DNA of 64,000 nucleotides from assembly GCA_016708725.1 (NCBI GenBank), contig JADJFE010000033.1, positions 26,934 through 90,933 of the forward strand, given 5' to 3'. This stretch comes from Candidatus Aalborgicola bjergmarkensis. Its GTDB lineage: Bacteria > Pseudomonadota > Gammaproteobacteria > Burkholderiales > Burkholderiaceae_C. Every line of letters begins with the position of its first letter. Position 1 is the stretch's first letter. The position numbers were made by a program, and so were the translations under genes. Below the pieces are notes generated by a model. It made no database searches and had not been told where the DNA came from. It worked only from the letters and a program-made list of their open reading frames with translations. Below, in pieces: positions 43,501 to 52,167 of this stretch.

Positions 43501-43842
43501 GCCGCTGGCGGGCGTGAGACTTAGCGTGCCGTTGATGTTGGAGGCGCTGCCACCCGTCACGCGGCTGATGACGTTGGCAATGCCTGCGGTGCTGGTGGTG
43601 AAGTTGGCCGATTCACCCGTGTTGATGTTGAAGGTCTGAAAGCTGTGAAACAGATTGCTGCCTGCAAGTTGCCCCAGGCTTTGCGGGATGGTGTACTGGG
43701 GGCCAATCAGGGTTTGCGCAGTTGGCCCTACGCTGCCGTCGGTTTTGATCTGCGCATGGGCACACAGGGGTAGTTGCAGGCACAGCGAAAGAATGAGTAG
43801 GCGCAGGGTGAAGATAGGGTAGGTGTGTTGCATGCTAGCCAT
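40594..43842 (-). CDS. Filamentous haemagglutinin-like exoprotein (TpsA), copy 2
   Basis: A 1082-residue paralogue (1079 from the second ATG at 43833). It has the same plan as copy 1: signal peptide with TLRLLILSLCLQLPLCAHAQ, secretion domain with FFINPAGVTFGKGASVDVPG, repeat beta-helix, and a nearly identical C-terminal region ending NPCRIGGG..SGRGG..LDCGKS. Its repeats are ~63 residues and partly organised as 378 bp dimers. It is the first gene of the secretion operon. Both candidate start codons lie in a strong inverted repeat. Confidence 0.93.
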   Translation of the reverse strand: MASMQHTYPIFTLRLLILSLCLQLPLCAHAQIKTDGSVGPTAQTLIGPQYTIPQSLGQLAGSNLFHSFQTFNINTGESANFTTSTAGIANVISRVTGGSASNINGTLSLTPASGTPAFFFINPAGVTFGKGASVDVPGALHISTANYLNFPDGEFHTNLQKSSTFSSAAPEAFGFLGSTRAALVIKDGTVIGVTPKQAINLMAGDITVDNGVVRTNGGDIRAASVGQTAQRVALTHALPVAAGDMQIVNGGQIYAPSGNGFDAGNIVVSAGNITIDGKDSANFTWIASSAENAGSGKAGSVEVTAAQDLKVFNGGKILSGTFATGDAGIVKVSANNITIDGQGKDASIYSGAYYGSSGKAGGLEVTAAQDLQLLNGGTIESGTLATGDAGTVKVSANNITIDGQGSDKFTWISSSAYQGSSGKAGSVEVTTAQDLKVRNGGKILSGTFATGDAGIVKVSANNIIIDGQGKDASIYSGAYYGSSGRAGGLEVTAAQDLQLLNGGTIESSTLATGDAGTVKVSANNITIDGQGSTKFTWISSSAYEGSSGKAGSVEVTAAQDLKVLNGGILSGTEATGDAGIVKVSASNIVVDGQGIGAGISSGAYSGSVGKAGSVEVTATQDLRVLNGGLIDSSTNSQGDSGSVTVSANNITIDGQGTGAGISSGTYYSGSDGKASKVKVTAAQDLRVLNDGFIDSSTMSKGNSGSVIVSANNITIDGHGKVAAISSSAFQGSSGTAGSTEITATQYLRVLNGGKILSVTHATGDAGTVSINAGNITIDGQGSDYFTGISSGAFPGSSGQTGNVHVFATQSITLRNLAAIDISNSATVTNPEKISPTQLTVTAPGILLKDDSEISARSTFNIAASNITVNADKLLLDASRITTSANEGNGGAITVNGNGLLLNNSQITTSVTGTSGDGGNIAVHAAALALNTGFIQANTAANNAKGGNVTIDVKALAPSAGNSLFLGGSTPYTFKSDQFGYNVIQAAAPTGLNGEIHTTALAIDISGALAGLGAPALDAGGMGRNPCRIGGGSSFAKSGRGGFAPSARRSLVPLLAVSGATASALPATLDQQLVSAPLDCGKS
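42126..42905 (-). repeat. 378-bp higher-order duplication in TpsA copy 2
   Basis: Sequence from about 42166 recurs almost unchanged 378 bp further (from about 42544), a dimer of two 63-codon units. The few differences suggest recent duplication or gene conversion. Exact ends are approximate. Confidence 0.8.
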
Positions 43843-43859
43843 TGTGCATGCAACACACC
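43822..43859 (-). promoter_or_regulatory. 14-bp perfect inverted repeat around the TpsA2 start codon
   Basis: GGTGTGTTGCATGC and GCATGCAACACACC flank a 10-base spacer. In the mRNA, ATG at 43842 is in the loop and ATG at 43833 is in the stem. The expected hairpin is strong and would influence initiation of the first gene of the secretion operon. It is not followed by a U-run, so it does not look like a terminator. Confidence 0.75.
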
Positions 43860-43885
43860 ATTTCCCGGAATGCCTGACTACCTGA

Positions 43886-45100
43886 TTAACGGATCACAGC
43901 CAGCGTTTCCAGTTGGCCGGCACGCACGGTTTTCAGCGTCAGGGCGCCGTTCTTGATGTCGCCCTTTTCGTCAAAGGAGATCGGGCCGGTCACACCCTTG
44001 TAGTCGGTTGTTGCAGCCAGAACCGGCAGGTATTTTGCCGGATCACTCGAATTGGCCTTGACCATGGAGTCCACCATGATTTTTACCGAGTCATAGACAT
44101 ACGGTGCATAGAGTTTCACATCGTCATTGAACTTGGCTTTGAACTTGGTCTTGAACTCGTCCATGCCAGCCTTGGCTTCGCCCTCGACACCTCCGGCTTC
44201 TGCGCAAAATACCTGCTCATCGGCAATGGAGTCACCTGCGAGTTTTATCAGTTCAGTCGTGCAGATTCCGTCGCCACCCATGAATTTGGCTTTGATGCCC
44301 AGGGATTTCATTTGCTTGAGCATCGGGCCGCCTACTGCGTCCATGCCGCCAAAGAACACGATATCCGGTTTCTTGCCCTTGATCGTGGTCAGGATGGAGT
44401 TGAAATCGGTTGCCTTGTCGGTGGTGAATTCCTTGGCGACCACCTTGCCGCCAGCCGCTTCCACGGACTTGGTGAACTCTTCGGCCACACCTTGACCATA
44501 GGCTGTGCGGTCATCAATCACGGCAATAGCCTTGCCCTTGAGGGTGCCGACGGCGTACTTGCCCAACGCGCCACCGAGTTGTGTGTCATCGGCCACCACG
44601 CGGAAGGCGGTCTTGAAGCCTTGACGGGTATATTTCGGGTTGGTGGCCGACGGGGAAATCTGCGGAATGCCCGCATCGCTGTACAGTTTGGATGCAGGGA
44701 TCGTGGTGCCAGAGTTCAGGTGGCCGACTATGCCTGCTACCTTGGCATCAACCAGTTTTTGTGCGACCGTAGTGCCTTGCTTGGGATCGGCGGCATCGTC
44801 TTCGGCCATCAATTCCAGCGTGACTTTCTTGCCGTCAATCGTGACCCCGGCGGCGTTGAGTTCGTCAATGGCCATGCGGGCGCCGTTTTCGTTGTCTTTG
44901 CCCAGATGCGCAATCGCGCCGCTCATGGGGGCGATGTGGCCGATCTTCACCACGGCGGGGGGTGGGGGAGGGGGAGGAGTCTGGGCGGATGCCGGTTGGG
45001 TGGCGGGAGGCGTGGCCTCTGGCGCTTTACCGCAAGCTGCCAGCAGCGTTGCTGCGGCCACTACTGTCATTGTCAAAGTACTTGTTGTCTTGAATTGCAT
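43886..45100 (-). CDS. Branched-chain amino acid ABC transporter binding protein (LivK-like)
   Basis: A 404-residue periplasmic lipoprotein. Lipobox LLAAC at 18-22 is followed by a proline-rich linker (PPPPPPP) and a type I periplasmic binding fold (IGHIAPMSGAIAHLGKDNEN..., then HLNSGTTIPASKLYSDAGIP). This matches Leu/Ile/Val-type receptors. No permease or ATPase genes are adjacent. It precedes the exoprotein gene by 44 bp on the same strand, so some read-through is possible. Confidence 0.9.
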   Translation of the reverse strand: MQFKTTSTLTMTVVAAATLLAACGKAPEATPPATQPASAQTPPPPPPPAVVKIGHIAPMSGAIAHLGKDNENGARMAIDELNAAGVTIDGKKVTLELMAEDDAADPKQGTTVAQKLVDAKVAGIVGHLNSGTTIPASKLYSDAGIPQISPSATNPKYTRQGFKTAFRVVADDTQLGGALGKYAVGTLKGKAIAVIDDRTAYGQGVAEEFTKSVEAAGGKVVAKEFTTDKATDFNSILTTIKGKKPDIVFFGGMDAVGGPMLKQMKSLGIKAKFMGGDGICTTELIKLAGDSIADEQVFCAEAGGVEGEAKAGMDEFKTKFKAKFNDDVKLYAPYVYDSVKIMVDSMVKANSSDPAKYLPVLAATTDYKGVTGPISFDEKGDIKNGALTLKTVRAGQLETLAVIR

Positions 45101-45124
45101 AAACTCTCCAGAAAATTAAGAAAA

Positions 45125-46220
45125 ATGAAGAACAAAGAAACCACGCGAACCAAATTATTTCACGACCGGCTACTGCGGATCTGGATGCACAAGGGGTTTG
45201 GAGCCATGTTGTTGTGGCCCTTGTCCTTGCTGTACCGCGTTGTGGTGGGGGCTGCGCTGCCGATTCTACCAATGGGGGTGGTGCAATATCCAGCGCGTGG
45301 ATGCGCTGGTGGTGGTGGTGGGTAATGTCATTGCCGGGGGGGCTGGCAAGACCCCCACGGCCATTGCGCTGGCAGCACACCTGCGCGCACAGGGTTACGG
45401 TGTCGGTTTGGTTTCACGCGGTTATGGCCGTTCGGGTAATGCCTGTCTGGAAGTGATGCCTGAATCCTTGCCGCAGGATGTGGGTGACGAGCCTTTGCTA
45501 TTACGTCGCGCTACCGGGGCGCCGGTATTTGTGGCCCACAGCCGCTGGGAGGCGGCCACAGCCTTGCTGACACGCTACCCGCAGACACACATCATCCTCT
45601 GTGATGACGGACTGCAACACTACGGCTTGTACCGTGATCTGGAGGTATGCGTATTCGACGCGCGCGGTTGCGGCAATGGGCTGCTGTTGCCAGCCGGACC
45701 CTTACGCCAGAGCTGGCCACGCCGACTGGTTGCGCGCGTGGGCCAGCACCCGCAGGGGTTTTTGGTGTTGCATACGGGTCAAACCCCTGCCTTTGCGGGT
45801 TTTCGCGCCCGGCGTGCGCTGGCTGATTACGCCGTGCGCTGCGATGGCGCGCGCCTGGCATTGACAAGCCTGATGCTTGCGGATGCCAAGCCACTGCTTG
45901 CTGTGGCCGCAATTGCCCAGCCAGAAGCATTCTTTGCCATGTTGCGTGCGCTGGGGCTGCCCTTGGCACAAACACTGGCTTTGCCAGATCACTATGATTT
46001 TAGTAGCTTCTCCCGCACGTTCCACGAGGGGTACACCCTGATTTGTACCGAAAAGGACGCGGCCAAGCTGTGGCAGCGGGTGCCTGATGCGTTGGCGGTG
46101 CCGTTGATTTTGCATATCGAGCCGGAATTTTTCGGTGCATTTGATGCGTGTGTCGATGGGTGTATCGCCGAGCGGCAGGCAGCAAGGCTATCATCGCCCC
46201 ATGGACACCAGACTTCTTGA
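45125..46220 (+). pseudogene. lpxK: Tetraacyldisaccharide 4'-kinase LpxK, frameshifted as read
   Basis: LpxK phosphorylates the lipid A disaccharide at the inner membrane. The natural N-terminus is visible from ATG 45125 (MKNKETTRTKLFHDRLLRIW, then LLWPLSLLYRVVVG), but the rest (FYQWGWCNIQRVDALVVVVG with Walker A GNVIAGGAGKTPT) is in another frame. Removing one G from the GGGGG run at 45247-45251 restores one continuous protein. LpxK is normally essential, so a sequencing error, slippage rescue or internal initiation at ATG 45198 must be considered. Part of DHYDFSSFSRTFHEG matches the dispersed repeat at nucleotide level. Confidence 0.85.
45995..46030 (-). repeat. Dispersed repeat core inside lpxK
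   Basis: On the minus strand CGTGGAACGTGCGGGAGAAG then CTACTAAAATCA matches the core with an inserted A or base change. The reading frame of lpxK passes through it. Confidence 0.6.
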
Positions 46221-46242
46221 ACTCATTGTTTGCCCTGTCACC
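46166..46242 (+). repeat. Direct repeat, left copy, flanking vapBC
   Basis: This copy covers the lpxK end and the first 14 codons of the Trm112 gene. A 46 bp core (46197-46242) is identical to 46989-47034, and similarity continues upstream with small indels. The vapC stop codon lies within it. Confidence 0.92.
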
Positions 46243-46648
46243 TCGGTGATGCAATTGCCCACTCTTGCACGGCCAGGCCCGGCACACGGTGGAACTCGCG
46301 GGCGTTGTTGGTGATAACGGCGCTATCTTCGGCGATGGCATGTGCTGCAATGAGCATGTCCATTCCGCCAATGGGTTTGCCGGCACGCTCAAGGCTCGCA
46401 CGTATCTGGGCGTAATGGTGCGTGGCCTCAACGGGCCATGGGCGCACATCAAATCCAGCCAACCACGCCTCAACCGCCGCGTTGAAGCGCACACTGGCAA
46501 GTTTGGCAACGCCAAAGCGCAATTCGGCTGCCACGATGGCCGACAGCCAAACCTGACTGCGGTCCAGTGCAGCAAAGCGCTCGATCATGCCCACAGGGTG
46601 GCATCGCAAAATGTAACTGCAAATATTGGTGTCGAATGTGAGGCGCAT
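46238..46648 (-). CDS. vapC: VapC-type PIN-domain toxin
   Basis: A 136-residue PIN ribonuclease with MRLTFDTNICSYIL (first Asp), IVAAELRFGVAK (Glu), IGGMDMLIAAHAIA (Asp) and VITNNAREF. It closely resembles VapC/MvpA toxins that cut initiator tRNA. The gene ends inside a duplicated piece of the Trm112 gene. vapB lies 9 bp upstream. Confidence 0.93.
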   Translation of the reverse strand: MRLTFDTNICSYILRCHPVGMIERFAALDRSQVWLSAIVAAELRFGVAKLASVRFNAAVEAWLAGFDVRPWPVEATHHYAQIRASLERAGKPIGGMDMLIAAHAIAEDSAVITNNAREFHRVPGLAVQEWAIASPR

Positions 46649-46657
46649 AGGGGGTAT

Positions 46658-46909
46658 TTACGTCCAGTCGCGCTCTTGTGGTGGTGCATCTTGCCTGTCT
46701 TTCAGATAATCTTGCGGCAAGACATCCGTGCAGGCATAAAAGTCCTGCAACCATTTCCCCAAATCGTTGCTGACAGTTGTTTGCGGCTGTAACCAAAATC
46801 CATTGCCTATTTGTTCAATACGCACCTCTTTGGCCTGCAATCGCATTTTTGCAGGTAAGCGTATGGCCTGGCTACGCCCGTTCATGAAGACTTTTGCAGT
46901 AGTTGTCAT
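46658..46909 (-). CDS. vapB: VapB-type antitoxin
   Basis: An 83-residue antitoxin with an AbrB/MazE-like swapped-hairpin N-terminus (AKVFMNGRSQAIRLPAKMRL) and a C-terminal toxin-binding tail (DDLPQDYLKDRQD-like; here TDVLPQDYLKDRQDAPPQER). The N-terminal domain binds DNA and is expected to autoregulate the pair through the palindrome just upstream. Confidence 0.92.
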   Translation of the reverse strand: MTTTAKVFMNGRSQAIRLPAKMRLQAKEVRIEQIGNGFWLQPQTTVSNDLGKWLQDFYACTDVLPQDYLKDRQDAPPQERDWT

Positions 46910-46925
46910 AGCTGAGCCCGATGTA

Positions 46926-46940
46926 ATACCACGATGGTAT
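46926..46940. promoter_or_regulatory. Candidate VapB operator
   Basis: ATACCA-CGA-TGGTAT, a perfect 6 bp inverted repeat, lies 17 bp upstream of vapB within an AT-rich promoter-like stretch. The position fits VapBC autorepression. Confidence 0.6.
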
Positions 46941-46962
46941 ATTACTAATATTACTATTTAGC

Positions 46963-47034
46963 CGCCGAGACAGGCAAGGCTATCATTGCCCCATGGACAC
47001 CAGACTTCTTGAACTCATTGTTTGCCCTGTCACC
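46963..47034 (+). repeat. Direct repeat, right copy, flanking vapBC
   Basis: This is the counterpart of 46166-46242. Here the sequence continues into the intact Trm112 gene. Confidence 0.92.
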
Positions 47035-47175
47035 AAGGGGCCTCTCGAATACGACCGCGAAAAGCAGGAGCTGATTTCACGCAGCGCACGCCTGGCGTAC
47101 CCGGTGCGCGACGGCATTCCTGTGCTCCTGGAGAGCGAAGCGCGCACGCTCACCGATGCGGAGTTGGGCTTGTAG
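46993..47175 (+). CDS. Trm112/YcaR family small protein
   Basis: A 60-residue protein (MDTRLLELIVCPVTKGPLEY...SARLAYPVRDGIPVLL) of the UPF0434/Trm112 family, usually found between lpxK and kdsB. Only one of the expected zinc-binding cysteines is visible (CPVTKGPL), as in many bacterial members. It is now separated from lpxK by the vapBC insertion, with its first 14 codons duplicated on the far side. Confidence 0.9.
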   Translation: MDTRLLELIVCPVTKGPLEYDREKQELISRSARLAYPVRDGIPVLLESEARTLTDAELGL

Positions 47176-47180
47176 AGCAA

Positions 47181-47942
47181 ATGGGCATGACTGTCCTCAT
47201 CCCGGCGCGTCTGGCCTCCAGCCGTCTACCCAACAAGCCCTTGGCCGATCTGGGTGGTGTGCCCATGGTGGTTCGTGTGGCCCAGCGTGTGCGCTCTGGT
47301 TTGGGAGCGGCTTGCCGGATCGTGGTGGCGGGGGACCATCCCGACATCATTGCCGCTTGCCAGGCCCACGGTGTCGAGGCCGTGCTGACCCGCAGCGACC
47401 ATCCGTCGGGCAGCGACCGCCTGGCCGAGGCTTGCGAAATCCTGGCGCTGGCCGACGAGGAGATCGTGGTCAACGTTCAGGGGGACGAGCCGCTCATCGA
47501 CCCGGATCTGGTGTGCGCAGTGGCCGATATTTTGCGACTTAACCCGCAAGCCAGTATGGGAACTGCGGCACACGCTATTGACTCTGTAGCTGATTTTGCC
47601 AATCCGAATGTCGTCAAGGTGGTGCTGGATGCTGCTGGCCTGGCCTTGTATTTCAGCCGTGCGCCGATTGCCTGGTGGCGCGATGGCTTTGCCCAAGGGA
47701 TACAGCAGTTGCCGCAACCGGCACCTTTGCGGCATATCGGCATTTATTCCTACCGCGTTGGTTTCTTGCGACTGTTCCCCAAGCTGGCGCCAGCCCACAT
47801 GGAAGTCACCGAATCGCTGGAGCAATTGCGCGCCCTGTGGCATGGTTACCGCATCGCCGTGCACGTCACGCCCAACGCGCCTGGGCCGGGTGTGGACACG
47901 CCAGAAGATCTGCACAGGGTGCGGGCGTTGCTGTTGGGGTAG
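47181..47942 (+). CDS. kdsB: 3-deoxy-manno-octulosonate cytidylyltransferase
   Basis: A 253-residue CMP-Kdo synthetase that activates Kdo for the LPS inner core. The nucleotide-binding opening MTVLIPARLASSRLPNKPLA and the family blocks VVNVQGDEPLI and HIGIYSYRVGFL are intact. It begins six bases after the Trm112 stop, an alternative ATG being at 47187. Together with lpxK it forms the LPS part of this region. Confidence 0.95.
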   Translation: MGMTVLIPARLASSRLPNKPLADLGGVPMVVRVAQRVRSGLGAACRIVVAGDHPDIIAACQAHGVEAVLTRSDHPSGSDRLAEACEILALADEEIVVNVQGDEPLIDPDLVCAVADILRLNPQASMGTAAHAIDSVADFANPNVVKVVLDAAGLALYFSRAPIAWWRDGFAQGIQQLPQPAPLRHIGIYSYRVGFLRLFPKLAPAHMEVTESLEQLRALWHGYRIAVHVTPNAPGPGVDTPEDLHRVRALLLG

Positions 47943-47952
47943 CAAAAAAGCA

Positions 47953-48441
47953 ATGGAACAGCGTAAAGGCGCGATGCCAGAGCCGCGTTCATTGGTATTG
48001 AATCCTGTCAGTCAGGCCACGCCGGAAATCATGTTCTGGCAGTTTATGCAAGCGTTCAATGGCCGTGATCCCGAAAACCTCAAACTGCCGTCTGGTGATC
48101 TTGTCAGGGTGGATGTCGGCTTGTTTACAACCCTTGATGGTCGTTGGAAAATTTCCAAGCGCGGGCGCGATCAATGGCTGCTGTATCTGGCAGAAATGAT
48201 AAAAAATCCACAGGAAATCTGGCAACTGAAACAGCTTAAAACCGAAGAGCTGTATTTGATGGGGCGTTTTCAACGCGGAAGAATGCGCCTGGATGCCCTT
48301 GCAGTGTTCAAGCGCGATGGAGATTTTGGCGTGTGGGATGAAGGAAAGACCGGGTTTGTTGCGGACTTTGAAGACTACCTGGACCAAAAGCGCAGTGAGC
48401 TGTCAAAGAAAAAAGCGCAACTGGTATGGACAGAAGTGTGA
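47953..48441 (+). CDS. Stand-alone PBECR2-like nuclease domain protein
   Basis: A 162-residue protein. The region GDLVRVDVGLFTTLDGRWKI, SKRGRDQWLLYLAEMIKNPQ, YLMGRFQRGRMRL and the RSEL end follow the pattern of the barnase-EndoU-colicin-RelE-like nuclease domain PBECR2, which I know mainly as the C-terminus of phage Mu-type head proteins. No phage genes surround it. It sits between kdsB and adk, which are often adjacent. The family call is from pattern memory; no antitoxin or immunity gene is apparent. Confidence 0.6.
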   Translation: MEQRKGAMPEPRSLVLNPVSQATPEIMFWQFMQAFNGRDPENLKLPSGDLVRVDVGLFTTLDGRWKISKRGRDQWLLYLAEMIKNPQEIWQLKQLKTEELYLMGRFQRGRMRLDALAVFKRDGDFGVWDEGKTGFVADFEDYLDQKRSELSKKKAQLVWTEV

Positions 48442-48466
48442 GCACGGCTGTGTGCTGGCCGTGCTC
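48440..48466 (+). terminator. Hairpin at the end of the nuclease-domain gene
   Basis: GAGCACGGC and GCCGTGCTC form a perfect 9 bp stem with a 9-base loop, overlapping the TGA. Only a weak T-rich tail follows (CCCGATTTGTC), so termination is plausible but not certain. Confidence 0.6.
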
Positions 48467-48552
48467 CCGATTTGTCATTCGAATGTATAGCACCCACTTA
48501 AAGACAACTCGTTACATCGCGGATTATAGGCCGCCGAAAGAAACCTGCCGAT

Positions 48553-48575
48553 GCATGCGCCCATGCGGCGCATGC
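48553..48575 (+). promoter_or_regulatory. Inverted repeat in the adk upstream region
   Basis: GCATGCGCC and GGCGCATGC (9 bp, perfect) flank CATGC, 54-76 bp upstream of the adk ATG. It could be an operator or a 5' leader hairpin. Confidence 0.45.
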
Positions 48576-48628
48576 TATTCTCGGGGGCGTGTGTGCAAGT
48601 TGATTATTAGTTTATTCTGAGGGTTTTC

Positions 48629-49285
48629 ATGAGATTGATTTTGTTAGGCGCGCCTGGCGCCGGCAAGGGAACGCAAGCCACGTTCATTTGCCAGAAATTT
48701 GGCATTCCGCAAATCTCCACCGGCGACATGCTGCGCGCGGCGGTCAAGGCCGGAACGCCTTTGGGGCTGGAGGCCAAGGCCGTCATGGCCTCGGGCGCGC
48801 TGGTGAGCGATGGGCTCATCATCAATCTGGTCAAGGAGCGCCTGGCGCAGCCGGATTGCGCCAATGGTTGTTTGTTTGATGGATTTCCACGCACCATTCC
48901 CCAGGCCGACGCCATGAAGGCCGCAGGTGTTGCACTGGACTACGTGGTGGAAATTGACGTGCCGTTTGAGGATATTCTGGAGCGCATCAGCGGACGCCGC
49001 TCGCACCCCGGATCAGGCCGCACCTACCATATCCACTTCAACCCGCCCAAGGTGGAAGGGGTGGACGACGTTACCGGAGAGCCGTTGATTCAGCGCGACG
49101 ATGACAAGGAGGAAACGGTCAAAAATCGTCTCAATGTCTACAGCGCCCAGACCCGCCCGCTGGTTGCGTATTACTCCGACTGGGCTGCCAGCGATGCTGC
49201 CAGTGCGCCCAAATACCGCCGCGTCGCTGGCGTGGGCGATGTGGAGGTCATCAAAGCGCGTGTCTTCGAAGCGCTGAGCAGTTGA
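48629..49285 (+). CDS. adk: Adenylate kinase
   Basis: A 218-residue long-form adenylate kinase catalysing ATP + AMP = 2 ADP. The P-loop GAPGAGKGTQA, AMP site STGDMLRAAVKAGTPLG, FDGFPRTIPQAD and the LID (SGRRSHPGSGRTYHIHFNPP) are intact. The LID lacks the zinc cysteines, as in other Gram-negative proteins. TGAGGG precedes the ATG. Confidence 0.97.
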   Translation: MRLILLGAPGAGKGTQATFICQKFGIPQISTGDMLRAAVKAGTPLGLEAKAVMASGALVSDGLIINLVKERLAQPDCANGCLFDGFPRTIPQADAMKAAGVALDYVVEIDVPFEDILERISGRRSHPGSGRTYHIHFNPPKVEGVDDVTGEPLIQRDDDKEETVKNRLNVYSAQTRPLVAYYSDWAASDAASAPKYRRVAGVGDVEVIKARVFEALSS

Positions 49286-49338
49286 CTTGCCATAAGCCTG
49301 TCTCCTGTGCCGATTCAGGCTAAAGTCACTCCCGTGTC

Positions 49339-49608
49339 ATGTGGAACGCTGATATTTTTCGCAAACTTTTTTCCTGGTTCGTGGCCTGGTTTACGGCGTG
49401 GTTCGGGCCGGACAAGGACCCTTTGCCTGAGTGGCAGCGGGCGGCGGAATTGATCGCCGCCATTGATGCTGGCGGCATGCCGCTCAATCCGGCGCGGGTC
49501 AATGATATTGCGCGCAAGATCGGACTGGATGTGTCCACCAGAGCTTCGGTGGAAGACACCATTGGTCGCATTCGTGCCGCCCTGGTGTACCGCAGAACGC
49601 ACCGCTAG
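49339..49608 (+). CDS. Small hypothetical protein between adk and the mutase
   Basis: An 89-residue protein beginning with a Trp/Phe-rich amphipathic segment (MWNADIFRKLFSWFVAWFTA) followed by a helical domain (LIAAIDAGGMPLNPARVNDI, then SVEDTIGRIRAALVYRR). I do not recognise it. It is 53 bp after adk and 49 bp before the mutase in the same direction. Confidence 0.65.
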   Translation: MWNADIFRKLFSWFVAWFTAWFGPDKDPLPEWQRAAELIAAIDAGGMPLNPARVNDIARKIGLDVSTRASVEDTIGRIRAALVYRRTHR

Positions 49609-49657
49609 GACGCTAGAATCCGCCGAGCACCAATACAACAACCTACCGGAGACTGCC

Positions 49658-51826
<2,169 letters not shown>

Positions 51827-51828
51827 GC

Positions 51829-52104
51829 TTACCGATTCCCCTGCGCCGGGGAATTGTGTTGGTCAGCCATTTGTTCTGTTTGTTGTTCTGCTTGTTGTGC
51901 CTCACGCCGCTCACGCGCTTTCTGGCGCCATTTCTTACAGGACTTGGGGTCATCTTCGCAGGCTTCGCGCATGGTTTTTTGCATGGCGTTTTCGCGTGCT
52001 TCGCCTCTGGGCGCCGATGCCTTGACAGATGGTGCCGTCTGGGCCAGAGCAAGGTTGGATGCCAGCGCAATCATGGTAAGTCCAACGACCAAAAATTTAT
52101 TCAT
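51829..52104 (-). CDS. Small exported hypothetical protein
   Basis: A 91-residue protein with a signal peptide (MNKFLVVGLTMIALASNLAL, cleavage after ALA) and a mature part with CEDDPKSC followed by a very Gln/Arg/Glu-rich tail (KKWRQKARERREAQQAEQQT). It converges on the mutase with 2 bp between stops. The frame is open further upstream, but only this start gives a signal peptide. The family is unknown; a PsiF-like Cys-pair periplasmic protein is possible. Confidence 0.7.
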   Translation of the reverse strand: MNKFLVVGLTMIALASNLALAQTAPSVKASAPRGEARENAMQKTMREACEDDPKSCKKWRQKARERREAQQAEQQTEQMADQHNSPAQGNR

Positions 52105-52167
52105 AAATCTAAACCTTCCTTTTTGAACCATACAAAGCCGGGTATCGTACCCCAGGAGAGACACACC

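Noticed and set aside
43913..45325. A 470-codon plus-strand frame opposite the LivK-like gene
   Set aside because: Most of it is the mirror of the binding-protein gene in GC-rich DNA. Only its last ~65 codons are real, being the N-terminus of frameshifted lpxK.
46201..46242. A second start of the Trm112 gene just after lpxK
   Set aside because: It matches only the first 14 codons and then runs into vapC. It is a duplication remnant, not a gene.
47570..47605. A possible dispersed repeat in kdsB (CACACGCTATTGACTCTGTAG region)
   Set aside because: Similarity is limited to a few bases and the protein sequence is typical for KdsB at this point.
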